Source of the DNA: Salminus brasiliensis
Lineage: Eukaryota; Chordata; Actinopteri; Characiformes; Bryconidae
Length of the DNA stretch: 64,000 bases
Assembly: GCF_030463535.1 (NCBI RefSeq)
Contig: NC_132898.1
Span: forward strand, 23,039,662-23,103,661
Direction: 5' to 3'
The notes under the pieces were generated by a model that ran no database searches, had not been told where the DNA came from, and saw nothing but the letters and a program-made list of their open reading frames with translations. The translations under genes were made by a program, and so were the position numbers. Every line of letters begins with the position of its first letter. Positions within the stretch are counted from its first letter, which is position 1. Below, in pieces: positions 12,080-25,000 of this stretch.

Positions 12080-12080
12080 G
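11868..12080. repeat. Compound microsatellite: (ATT)n, (TA)n, (GA)n
   Basis: ATT/TAA runs at 11869-11955, a TA run at 12002-12022 and a GA run at 12023-12076. It lies about 180-500 bases upstream of the GC-rich spen 5' region. Long antisense open frames here (SLSLSL) are artefacts of the GA run. Confidence 0.9.
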
Positions 12081-12244
12081 TATTTATTTATTTGTTTTTT
12101 ATTTATTTTTTCCTTTCCCAATGGAACACGAATGAATGGATTTAATCATATATAGTATTTTAAATATAATATGATAAATATTATATTATAATTATTTTAT
12201 CATTCTAATATTCTAATATTATTTATTATAATATAATAAATATT

Positions 12245-12577
12245 ATCATTAGAGTTTTTCACTCATCAGGAGAGTTGCAGGTTTTTCGTGGACGCGCAGC
12301 TCGCTCCCCCTCAGTCGAGTTCACACGCTTTGCGCGTTCCTGGTTAGTGGAGTTCACACGCCTGCGCGCTCACGGGCAGTCAGTCGAGTTCACACGCCTG
12401 CATTTCAGACACACACACACATACTCAGCAGTCAGGAACCTGTGTTTTTACACACACGATCGTTCATTTTCGGAAGGCGGATTTTTAGCCTCCAACGGTC
12501 TGATTTTTTTTTTGTTTTTTTGAAAATTAAAGCCGTGCGGGAGCTTATGTGCATGAACGGGGAACGGCGCGCGCAGG
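12245..12577 (+). promoter_or_regulatory. spen: spen promoter or 5' untranslated region, with triplicated motif
   Basis: GC content and CpG frequency jump here after AT-rich intergenic DNA. The 15-base motif GT[CG]GAGTTCACACGC occurs at 12314-12328, 12347-12361 and 12383-12397, spaced 33 and 36 bases apart. The spen start codon follows at 12578. I see no clear TATA box and cannot place the transcription start. Confidence 0.55.
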
Positions 12578-15500
12578 ATGGTTCGGGAAACCAGACACCT
12601 CTGGGTGGGAAATTTACCCGAACATGTTCGAGAAGAGAAAATCGTGGAGCATTTTAAACGGTGAGTTTTGCTAGTTTTTTTTTTCTGCGCCGACGAAGCT
12701 GCGGTGATGCTAAGCTAAGCTAGCTTTCGCTAAGCTAAGCTAAGCTAACGCCAGGTTTCCTCGAGATGGCCTCCGTTTCGGAGCGGCTTCAGCCCGCGCT
12801 GAAACAAAAAACACCACGCACCCCTAATATGGGCTCCCAGCTCACATTTTAGGACCATTTATGGTCAAATGTATTTTTTAAAACGCACAAAGCTTACTTG
12901 TGGACGATCTATACTCATATTAAACCGTTTTAACCCTCACCGAACTGGCAGGTCGGTTAGCTAGTTAGCGCTAGCTGCTTGCTCATTTTACCTTCTTTCC
13001 TCGCCTGGTTTTTCGCTTTCCTCGCCTAAATATCTTACTTTAACTGCTTCTACGTGTTAAACAACGTGTTCTAACACAAAAGCCACAGTCTTTACTAGTC
13101 GTGAAACATCCAAGTTGAGTCATTTTTGGTCTGTGGGCGAAGTTAGCTGGCTGGCTGGCTGGCTAACCCCAGCGAGCTAATCTGAGGTCTGAACAAATTC
13201 GTTTGAAAAAGCGAAGTCGCAGTTTTGCAGCTCTGGCTGATTAGATCGCTGTAAGTTGGCGTTTTCTCTAAAATATGATCGCTTACACAACACTATCGAG
13301 CTGTAGTCTGGTGGGAAGTGTACGTTAGACTGCTTTTAACTTAGTTTGATCATTTTAATCAGCTTCCCTGAGAAAGCATTGCCATTTTGAAGCATGCCCG
13401 ACACACCAACCAAGTTTGAATCCTGGACCTGAAGTTACAAAAACTGCAAACATCAGTGCTGATAATAAGATACACGTTTCAAACTAGGGTATAAATGTTG
13501 TTAAAGACTAGACAAATTAGTCAGTTATGGGTAATATTAAAAAATAATTGTGAAAATATTGCCACAATGTATCTGTGCTTGGAAAATGTAAAGATGAAAA
13601 GTATTAAATATGAAATATTGTTAAATTTTAAAACTTAATTGTTCCAGCATGATCCAGCCAACACTCTGGGCTCATATGGCTTTAATGAGTATAAATAGAT
13701 TACAATCAAATCTCACTCCAATGCTGATGTGTTAATCTGATGCTTTCAAGCAATGTGCTTTGCAGTTTCTGTTTGGACTTTCCAAACTGCTTTGAATCTC
13801 ATTAAATAGTTTAAAATATATATTTTTTTCTATTATAAGCTACTTTAAATACTGCCAGTCTTTACTGTGTGGTCAGAAAATGTACCACAGAAATGGTAAT
13901 TGTTGCTGTGAGCTGATATAATTGGATTTTTCTGTCGATACGGATGTTGAAACTGTGCGTGTATAAAAAGCTTAACGTGATACTAAACACACTTGTTTGC
14001 AGTGCATAATAGTGTGATAACTTTAAGTGGTCATATAAATGTATGAAGGGTTAAAAGTGCCCGACTGGCCCCTAAATGCTCAACCCTTCCAGGACCCAAT
14101 GGATGTTTTATCAAATATGGGTTTAAGTTGCTGTTTAAATCTATGCAGTTGAGTTGAATTTCTGCTCTATTGCCATCATACATATGCACAAGTGAACACA
14201 ATCTAAATGGGCTATTCTGAGGTATATGCATATATAATTGGTATCACAGTGATTTATTTTTTGTTTTTCTTTTTAACTCTGCCAGTAAAATGACTGCCTC
14301 TTTCTGTGTTCCCAGGTATGGCAGGGTGGAGAGTGTCAAAGTCCTCCGCAAGAGGGGATCAGAGGGCGGCGTGGCAGCCTTTGTGGACTTCGTTGACATC
14401 AAGAGTGCTCAGAAGGCTCACAATGCAGTCAACAAAATGGGGGACAGAGACCTTCGCACTGATTACAATGAACCTGGCTCGGTCCCCAGTGCAGTGCGGG
14501 GACTGGACGACAGCTCCCCCTCTAGCAGTCATGGGAGGGAGGTTGCGGGGTTCTCGAGGAGTGCCGTGGGGCCTGTGTACGGACCCCCGGTGTCTCTCCA
14601 CACCAGAGAGGGACGCTATGAACGCAGATTAGACGGGTAAGTGGACGCAGTCTCCCTCTGAGCTGCAGGGGGACTATGGTGTCAAATAAAATCGTTTTTC
14701 CCCACTGTCAAAGGGTGGTAAGATTTTCGGGGGTTAGGATCAAAAGAGAATAAGACGCGTAATCTAGGAATTGCTCCCTCTTCATTCTCTGAGGCACGAC
14801 TTCGCTCATGGAATTATTAACCCATATCTCTTGTCATTTTAAGAATGTGTGGATATAAGGTGAGATGATTTCAATATTTGGGAGTACTGTGTGAGCCATG
14901 TGTTTCCTCCAAGCTGGATATTACCCCTGTGGAAAATATCCTGGTGAGTTTGGATATTATGATCGTGGGGACATATCTGGTGAGTTTTGGATATTAGGCA
15001 TTTTCCCCTCCCTCGCAAGTGCTGGATATTACCTGCACTTCCTCGGATCACCTGTCTGGAAGTATTTGCCATGCCATTGATGGATTAAGTACGTACGTGA
15101 TGTTTTGGGTTTTTTTTTTTTAGTTTTTTCTTTCGTTTTTCTTTTTTACATGAAGCTAGTTTCATTCAAATCTACTCAAGAATCAGATTTATTTTTTTTT
15201 TTACCTTGCTCAGTTTGTTTTCCATCTTCCATCTGGTCATTGTGCTAACTCTGTCTTTCATGGTGCTGTGCCAACCCTGGATGTGTACTACACCAATGGA
15301 TTTAGGACGAGTCTAAAGATCTGATTTTAAAAAGGGCATTGGATTTAAGAAAAGTCAACTTGTTCCTTTTAAAAGGTGAGGTTTGCTGTTCCAGGGTCCA
15401 TGTGGAGTATTCGTTTGCTGTCAGGGCCTCATTTTCCATCATTTCCAACAGCTAGTCATGTTCAGGGTGGGATCTAAAGACGAGAAACGTGACATGGGCA

Positions 15501-18500
15501 AAGCAACGGATCATTTTGGAGTGTACTAATAGAAGTCAAAGGCCGAAGATCAGAAGACCTCAATTGGATAGACGAAGAAACGTTTTTCTTGCAGAACCTT
15601 GGATCTAACGCTGTTTTTGGATATATGAGCGCAATCCAAAGTTACTGGATTACCAAGCCTTAATGTGGATGTACCTGTCAGTCAGTTCAAAGTGGACTTT
15701 ACAACTTGCAGCATCTGCGAATTTATGGAAGGTACTTTACAAACCAGAGGATTTTCTATGTACTTCCTCAGTGAAGGATTATCCCAAAGTCTGACTAATT
15801 TGTACCATTTGATGGAAGTATGCTGCCACCACAGACTGGGATTACTTTTATTTTTTTTCCCTCTGAATCGAAGAAATCCTGTTTTTGTCGGTTCAAGAAG
15901 CTGAACCCAAAGTTTTGTTCCTCTGTGTCCTGCCCTGAAACTGATGTTGGAATTACTCTGCAGTACCTGTGAACATGGATATATTTCAGTAACTTTTGGA
16001 AGGATTTTTATTTTTTTGCTTTTGCTTTTTCAGTCCTGTTAGGTGAGACTATGAAGAAAAGAAGATTTTTTTTGTGAAGGGTAGAGTTAGGAATATATTT
16101 CTGCCAACTTTCAAGAACTCCCTACTAAATTTTCCATTAATAACAGCCCAGTTTGGATATTCTTGAACATCTTGGAGGATATTTTTATCGTGACGATGCT
16201 GAAAATGCCAGGTCTCAGTCTACTTTTTTGGCCCCAGTATTTTTGGCTCACACATTTGCCCGCCAATATTGTATTTGGAATATGTAGGTTCATTTACTTC
16301 TCTGAAAAGGTTGGTATTGCCCTGCCTTGTGCACCTTTTTGCGCTTTATTTATCTAACCCAGATATGCACCTTGTCTCTTTCCTCTTTTTCCACTAACCT
16401 TAGAGCTTTTAGAAGAAGAAAACTCCATCTTTAGACAGAAAGACCCCATTGATTCTTTCTGAGCTGGTAGTTTGGCTTATTAACCCCTCTTTTTCCTTCT
16501 GTTTGTTTCACTTTGTCTTCTCCCTGCTTTTGTCCTCTTCAATGTCAATTCTTGCTATTCCTAGATTTTTCAGTCTTATCTTTTAGTTTTGTTTTAAACA
16601 AGGAACGGTAAACATACTATACACACATGAACCACCACAATACTTAATTGTATTTTTGATAACCTTTATTATACTGTTATTCTGTGTTACATAACTTTTA
16701 GTTTAGGTTTTTCAACAAGCTAGAAGACACAATGTGCAATGTGTCTTTGTAATTTTCTTGATTAAACTAAAATGGAACACAAAGTATATTAACTATTAAT
16801 CTTACTGCTAAGTAGCACAATTATTTAATTATTAAATGTTAGCCTGCTTCGAGTATTAACCATCGTCATCATACATTGTTTACTGTTATTGCATTAACAA
16901 ATTGTTACATTGTCCACTCTTAATTTTAAAGATGTAACTGCATAGTTCAGTATGTTGGAAACCATTAGCCTTGAAAGTAACTAGTAACTAATCTAAAGAG
17001 AAACTCAAAGTGCCATAAATGTAAATTAAAAATTTGAGAAAGAAAAAAAAATATTTTGAAATTGAGAATCCACGTAAAGCAGAAAGCTCAAAAGAAGCTA
17101 AGTAATGGTTGATTTAATTAAATAGTACTCATTTTACACGGCACTGATGCATAAAGCAATTAAGCTAAATTTGTAGGTTTGCAACGCAATTTGAGCTCAT
17201 TTTGAAGTAACTGAATTAAACCTAACGTTAACACTTTGACAAATATTTTAACTGACAGCATTTAATGTATTACGTTTTTACGGGATATTGTTGTAATAAC
17301 AATAATAAAGGCAGTATTTCATTGTTAGCTATCATTTTAAAGAACAATGAGTAACTAACATGTTTAGTTCACAGATATTTGTGTTAGTGATCATTGTGTT
17401 TACTGTCTGAGAAAATGAATACGAAATAGGTCTGTCTTTTTGAGTATTCATGTTTTGGGAGTTTAGTGGGAAAGGCTCACCAAAAAGTCCCCTATGTGCA
17501 GTGCAGCATCAATGAACAAGTCTTGGAAGACTTACAGTGGCAAATAATTAGTTGAAAGACTTTCAAAAGGTTAAACATCTGTCAGTTTCTGCTGCCAAGC
17601 TATCTGCGCAATGATGGTCTATGAGTCCCGCTATGTAAAATAGGATGGAGATGTGATCAAATGCCTGCAGTATAATAATTACGACTAAAACCCTTTTTGT
17701 TAAACCTTATTTTAGATAGTTGTTTTATGTAATGGGGTTATTGTGTTCGTTCTATTTATAGTTAATTTAATATATAGTCTGAGTAGGCTGGGTTTTATTT
17801 ACGTATAATTTATATAAAATGTTTTGCCTGTCCTGGTTTTGATCTGTATTCTCAATCACAGCCTCCTGAGGATTTTAGTTACTGGACATTTTCATGCCAT
17901 ACTTTTGATAGAAAAGAAATGACATTTTACATAAATTACAAAATCACACACCCTTTTTTTTAAAACACTCTGTTAAAAAAAACTAAACATTGTTCAGATT
18001 TGTTTGTAATCTAACTTAATCCAAAGCTGTTGTTAATATGGAATTTGTAGGCACCACATTTCCCAGCCCTTTTTATTCCATTGAGGTTGCCAGTTATTTC
18101 AGATGTAGGTTCAATAGTTTACATAGATGAAGCAAAAACAATGGGTAGAGCTTCAGTCATGCCGTTATTATATATTATGTATAGCAGTTTAGCTCAATGA
18201 AAGTTTAAGACTGGTTTAGGCGTTTGTGAGTGTATATATCTATTCTTGTGAAATTTTGGCTGCCCTGGTCAACAGACACATTTTGTAAAAAAAAAAAAAA
18301 AAAAAAAAAATGATCAAATAATTTCATGTGCCATTGAGGCCACATAGAATGTGTATTTATGTAGTTTTCAAGTGTCAAGTTAAGTTACTAAACAGTAGTT
18401 CTAATTAAAAAGGCAGAAACATCACTTTAGAGAATTAGTGAACTATGTAGTGAACTTACTTTCACTTTTAAAATGTGAAGTCATGTATAAGCCTGTACAA

Positions 18501-19022
18501 CGGGGAAATGTTTGTTACTAAACCTCTTGTGTGGTTTTAAATCTGATTGTGCGGAGATAGATCAATTTGTGAAATATTGAATAAAATATGACAAGTGCGC
18601 TAAAATTAGTAGGAGAACGTGAATTGACGCCCTGTAGCGTATCCCATTCGTTTTCAGTGGGAAACAATTGTTTCATCAGATGCAGGCATGCAGTGCAGAG
18701 TCTGAGGACATGTAGTGCGGTGGAAAGTTTAGCAGAGATAAAACTGAATACTAATTAATCTAGCCAGAGCAATTTGTCTATCCAATCAAAAGAGAGCTGC
18801 TATTTGTGCGTTAAGTGTCCACAATGCATCATATGAAACATTCGATTCATATTCAAACGTTCCGGTGAAGCATGGAGGAAAGCTCATTATGGCGGTTATC
18901 AGGGTTCACTGTCCTTTTTGATCCGTCCTTACCAAATTACAGATGCTTGGATCAACACAAAGCAACACATTTAAGGGGACTCAGGACACTATTGCAGTGT
19001 AAATACAGCTTGGTCTTTCTGG

Positions 19023-19057
<35 letters not shown>

Positions 19058-22000
19058 CTTTGCAGTATTGTTTATGTAACTTATAGTAAATGAAAATAAT
19101 GTAATGAATTGTAAATGTAGTACTTATGCATAAAGTCTTTTAAAAGTGAACATTATTTACTAAAATTTAACATTTTAAATAATTTATGTATTTGTGGGGA
19201 AAAATCCATTCAGTTGTTGGCGCTGTTTTGAGGAGAAGTGGAACATAACCTGTGTTCTAACCTGTTCATAACATAACTTAAGTTTAAGTGTGCACATTAA
19301 TTTGCATTTTTTAAATTTAATTTGTATGTACAAAATGATTTACACAGGTTTACATATCAGAATATTGATATTATGATCATCTAGGGTGGGAATAATCACT
19401 TTTGGCTCAAATGACTATAGCGAGACGTTGTAGCATGGACTGTGTTAGGTTATGTAAGATGTTCATTGTAGAGGTTAACTGGTCTGTGGGGCACCACTGT
19501 TATGTCCTTGGGAAGCGCTCAGTTTGCGAGAACTCAATTCTCTGTACCCCTTCACTACGACGGCTTAACCCTTTGCTTATTTATACATGCAGCAAACCCT
19601 GTGGCATATTGTGAGCAAACACACCACTCAGTTGTAGCAGAGTGCAAAATGATTGTAAAAGAGAAAGATAAAAGGGTACTGGGCGAAGTATGGTGGGTTG
19701 TTCTGGAGCCAATGTAGTGAAGTTGTACCAAGAATGGACTTCTCTCACACTGAGTTCCTGCCATTGATGCCAGAGGGGAACAACGACTGCAGAGTGGTAC
19801 AGACCTTGCCATTACTTGCCATTGTGGATCAGTTTGCCTCCTTAATGAACAATTTCCGTAACCTAATTTAGTCCATGCCGCAACGTCTCGCTAGTGTCAT
19901 CTGAGCCAACTGTCCCACTATTATGTAGGTGGTCATAATATTCTGATATTTATTTGTGTGTCTTATTGTTTTTTGTTTCGTTTTTTGTTTTTTACAAGCA
20001 AGACTGTGAACTGCCAGGATGAATAGTTTTAAACAGTATTCTGGGATGCCTTGGACTTTTGCACAGAACAGTATTTATTTGCATGAACATAACATTGATT
20101 TGTTTTTAGTTGATTTTGAATTTGTTTCCTCTCCTTTTCCATCTCTCTTCTCTCGTTCTTGCAGCAGCTCAGACAGTCGGGATCGAGCGTATGAGCACAG
20201 TCCTTACGGACACCATGAACGTGGTGGCACTTTTGATAGGCCGCGGCACTACAACACAGACTATTACCGTGACCGCACCATGTTTGCCTCTGGGGTCACC
20301 TCCAGCCCAGCAGTCAGTGCAATTAGCGGGGGATTTGACACCCCGGAAACTCATTTCGATTCTCGAATCCGTGATCCCTTCACCTTGTCCAGCTCTGCGC
20401 GCAGGGACCCTTACCGTGACGATAGGGGGCGACGCGTTGATAGGACTTACCACCATCGCCGCAGCAGGTCTTCTCACTCCTCACAGTCGCGGCACCCTTC
20501 TCCACAGCGGAACACCGGACAGACTCCCAAAGCTCCCCACTCACCCAAAAGAGCCGCAGCCTCTCCAGGCCGAGGTCCACGCTCAAGGTCCCGCAGTCGA
20601 TCGTCCAGCTCGGACTCCGTCAGTAGCACCAGCAGCACCGGCAGTGGCAGGTAGAGTCTGTAACAACAAGGTGTCTCCTGGAGCGTGTCTATAATACATT
20701 GTTTCCCAGCTGTACAAAAGTGGGTGGATGACTCAGTAATCTCAATCACCTACCCAACCACTAACTACGTTAAGATATGAACAGTACAGAGAAGCACGTT
20801 TGATACCGCAATGTTTGTTTTTCATTATACCTTTTCCTGTCATTTAGAAGCTTCACACTATGTTTTAGAAGTGTACTCAAACCAATCCTTTCTAGGGTTT
20901 CTCTGCACTGTCTCTTTCTTGTTCTGAGGAGATTTTGTTCTTTCCTCATCTTCTGGCAGCAGTGACTCAAACAGCAGTTCTAGTGAGGGCTCTCGTGCAC
21001 GCTCAGTTCAGTCTGCAGCTACTCATGTTCCTCCTGCACCTCCTCCACTGTCAATGGACTGTGAGGAGCCGCGAAGGAGCTTTGGCATCAGAGTACAGAA
21101 CCTTCCTGTGCGGTCCACAGGTTAGTATCAGATTTAATTAATTTTTGTATTATTATTTTTTTTAAATAAACCAGTGTTTAGGGTACAGCTTGTTTAAAAT
21201 GTTACTTTTAAGCTCAACTGTGCCTTTCTCATCCCCAGACACAAGTTTAAAGGATGGACTTTTCCATGAGTTTAAGAAATATGGGAAAGTGACCTCTGTG
21301 CAGATACATGGTGCATCAGAGGAACGTTACGGCTTAGTCTTCTTCAGACAGCAAGAGGACCAGGAAAAAGCCCTCAGTGTGTCTAAAGGAAAGCTCTTCT
21401 TTGGTATGCTGATTGAGGTGACTGCTTGGAATGGCCCTGGTAAGTACTGAATAAGCTGGTCAGTGTCTTCAGTTTTGTACAATTTAATGCTGGTTTTTGT
21501 TAAGTTGTATCTCTCTCTGACAGAGACAGAAAGTGAAAATGAGTTTCGTCCCTTGGATGGGCGGATAGACGAGTTCCATCCGAAGGCTACTCGAACATTG
21601 TTCATTGGAAATTTGGAGAAAACAACTAATTACCAGCAGCTACTTGATGTATTTCAGCGCTTTGGCGAGATAGTGGTAAATGTTTGAATCAGTTTTTTTT
21701 TTGTTTTTTTTTTTTTTTATATCCACTTTTCTCCTCTGTTTTATACTGTCCTTTTGATATATTACCCCTTTGTTTTCAGGATATCGATATTAAAAGAGTT
21801 AATGGTGTTCCTCAGTATGCCTTTGTGCAATACTCTGATATTGCCAGTGTGTGTAAAGCCATCAAGAAAATGGATGGGGAGTACTTGGGTACCAACAGAC
21901 TCAAGGTATTTATCCCGTTTGTCATGTAATAATAACTACCAACAACAGCCATGCTGATGAGAGAACATCTTACAAAATTAGGCATATAGCACTTTCTCAC

Positions 22001-25000
22001 AAGCATGTTTTGTGCTTTAGATTTTTAAAAAAAATTTGCAATCCATGTTCCTTTGCAGCTTGGTTTTGGGAAGAGTATGCCTACTACTTGTGTGTGGTTA
22101 GATGGACTATCATCTAACATCACAGAGCAGTACCTCACACGACACTTCTGTCGCTACGGTCATGTGGTTAAGGTAATTAGCCCACCCTATACATAAAGTG
22201 TTGCTTGAATTTAAAATATTAGATGTTTACTAATTGTTGAATAATCTGTTTTACAGGTTGTGTTTGACAGAATGAAGGGAATGGCTCTCGTCTTATACAA
22301 CAACACAGACTTTGCACAGGCTGCTGTGAGAGAGACCAAAGGATGGAAGATTGGCGGCAATAAAATTAAGGTAGTTATAGTTTCTCCCCCATGCTGGGAC
22401 CATGTAGTTCTAGTGAATAAACATTGATAATTGTTTCTAATGATTTTTATATGTGCTTTGCATAGGTTGATTTTGCCAGTCAGGAAAGCCAAATGGCATT
22501 CTATCGCTCTATGCAGGCATCAGGACAGGATATTCGTGACTTTTATGAACTGCCCACTGACAGAAGGTAAACCTGACAGAAAACGTCAGAATATTGGGCT
22601 TTAATATTTGCATCACTTTTGGCAAAGTGGTTGACTTATGTTGATTGATTTTCTACTCTCTCTTTATTAATCAGAGATGAACGAAGACCTCCATATCATG
22701 AATTCTCAACAGAGAGGGCATACTATGAGAATGTTCGGACACCAGGGATTTATGCTGAAGACCCTCGCAGAGAATATCCTGCTCGCAGTCGTGAACGTTA
22801 TACAGAATTAGAGCATTACCAGGGTGAGCACTATGACCCACGCTATCATGAAGACCCTCGTGAATACAGAGATTACCGGGACCCTTTTGAGCAGGACATC
22901 AGAAAGTATAGCTACATTCAGCGGGAACGCGAGCGAGAACGTGAACGTTTTGAGGCCGACCGTGGCAGATGGAGTCCCTCCCATCAGCGGCGCCCAATTT
23001 CACCCTCTGCTTCCCCATCACCATCTGACCGTGTCTCAAGAGATGCAGAGAGACGTGTGTACAGGCACTCGTCTGAGAGAAGTGGAAGCTGCAGCTCCTT
23101 ATCACCGCCACAATCTCAGTTTGAAAAGACAGAAAAGTCTCCAGTGGATTACAAGCCAGAAAGTCTGGACAGAGAAATAGAGCAGGCTGAGGCAGACCGT
23201 GCAAGTGGGGCAGAGAAGAACAAACGTGGCAGGCGAAAGGAAAAAACTGACAGGGAGAAGGGTGAGAAAGTGAAGTCAAGAAGAGGGAAAGTGCAGTCTC
23301 CTAGCATACCTCGCTCTGAAGCAGACAGGGAGCCCAGTTTGGATTCTAACTCTGGGAAAATAAAAGTTTCTGACGTGGATGGCTCAGATAGGCCAAGACA
23401 TAAAGGTGAAAATGAGCCCTCCCCTTCTGATCCATTGTCTCGACTGGAGCCACAAAAAGGAGAAAGACTTGATCAAGGTAAAAGTGAGTCAGTGGACCGA
23501 GATAGCAAAGGAAGATCAAAGAAGCACCAAAAATCTGAACTCGGAAACGAGGGAAAAGAGACCCAAGTGGATTCTGACAGGCTTGCTGCACGGAAGAGGC
23601 GTTTTGGTGATCCCGGTTGCAAAGCCATAAGACAGAAAAGGGGTCGTCTTGATGAGGAACAAAGTGCTGGGGTTAGTCAGTCTGCAGACTTTAGTGCAAA
23701 TTCATCTTTTGTGAAAGAAGCAGAAAATGATGGAAAAACAATAGAAAAAGAAACGCACAAGAGGGAACATTCTAAGTCCAAATCTGAGAGGATAGCGTCT
23801 CAGTTTAGTCAAAGGGAAGAGTTAGATCCCAGTACTACAGTTGAATCTCAAAGCACATCTGTGCGGCAAGGAGAGCATTCTGAGCCTAACTTGGAGTCTT
23901 TAGACTCAAAATCTCAGCCAGGTGTAGCTAGAAGATTCTCCAAAGATGGAACCCCAGAAAAGGACAACAAAGGTAGGGAAGAGTTTTTGGACATTGATCT
24001 TTCTCAGAGTTATCGGAAGCAGATGGAGCAAAACCGTAAACTTCGGCAGCAGCTTCAAGAGCCTGATAAACCAGGAAAAACAGAAACTTCTCAGTGTGTG
24101 GACACAGAAGACTTTGAACACCGCAGCTTGGTGCATGAGGTAGGTAAGCCACCTCAGGATGTTACTGATAACTCTCCACCGAGTAAGAGCAAGAAACAGG
24201 ACCATTTTGATATAGATGTGAGTACCAAGAGAGAACGTGTATACAGAACATCTCGCCCAAAGAGTGAAGACTTGGAATGGAACAACACACATTCTCCAAG
24301 GTTTCAACATGGTCCTCAACTTGCAGAGGAAGAATATACAGATGTTCCTCATCTAATTACTGTTAAAGAAGCAAAAGAACTTCCCAAGCCAGAGGATAAT
24401 GCTCACCCAGACATGGACCTTTCAGTTAAACGGGTGCATACCTCTCAGGTGTCTAAGCAAAGCACACCTTTATTGGATGAACAACAGAGACGATGGGAGA
24501 GCCGTTTAAAACAGGACTTGTTACCTGATTTTTCGAGAAATTCTGAAAAAAGACGTTTAAACCGAAAGTATTTGGAATATGGACTTTGGCCTGATTTGGA
24601 GCCTGGTGAGGTACGCTCAGACTCTGAGGAGGATCGAGAACACAAACCAAATTCTCCTATGCCTTCGACTTCCATGTCCTTCCCCGAACGGCATCGTGGG
24701 GACAGGTTACCAGAATCTAAGCTCACCGCCTCACTGGAGAGGAATAAATTCTATTCCTTTGCTCTTGATCAGACAATCACACCTGATACTAAAGCTTTGT
24801 TGGAACGCGCTAAGTCTTTGTCCTCCTCAAGGGAAGACAATTGGTCTTTCCTGGACGGTGACTCTCATTTTGCTAGTTTCCGAAGCAGAAAGGATACAGA
24901 AAAGGTAGAGTCAACACCACGACCAACACCTTCATGGTACATGAAGAAAAAGAAAATTCGAAGTGAATCTGAGGATAAAATAGATGATAGAAAGGAAGAT

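Noticed and set aside
11837-12121. 94-codon minus-strand frame rich in SLSLSL
   Set aside because: It is a translation of the GA microsatellite and flanking TA/ATT runs.
20110-20694. 194-codon second plus-strand frame over spen exon 3
   Set aside because: The in-phase frame gives the conserved DRAYEHS and RS-rich sequence, with splice sites at 20165 and 20650. The other frame is chance.
23906-24352. 148-codon minus-strand frame inside the large spen exon, and a similar one at 27904-28350
   Set aside because: Shadows of a long, biased coding exon. The plus-strand frame is clearly spen.
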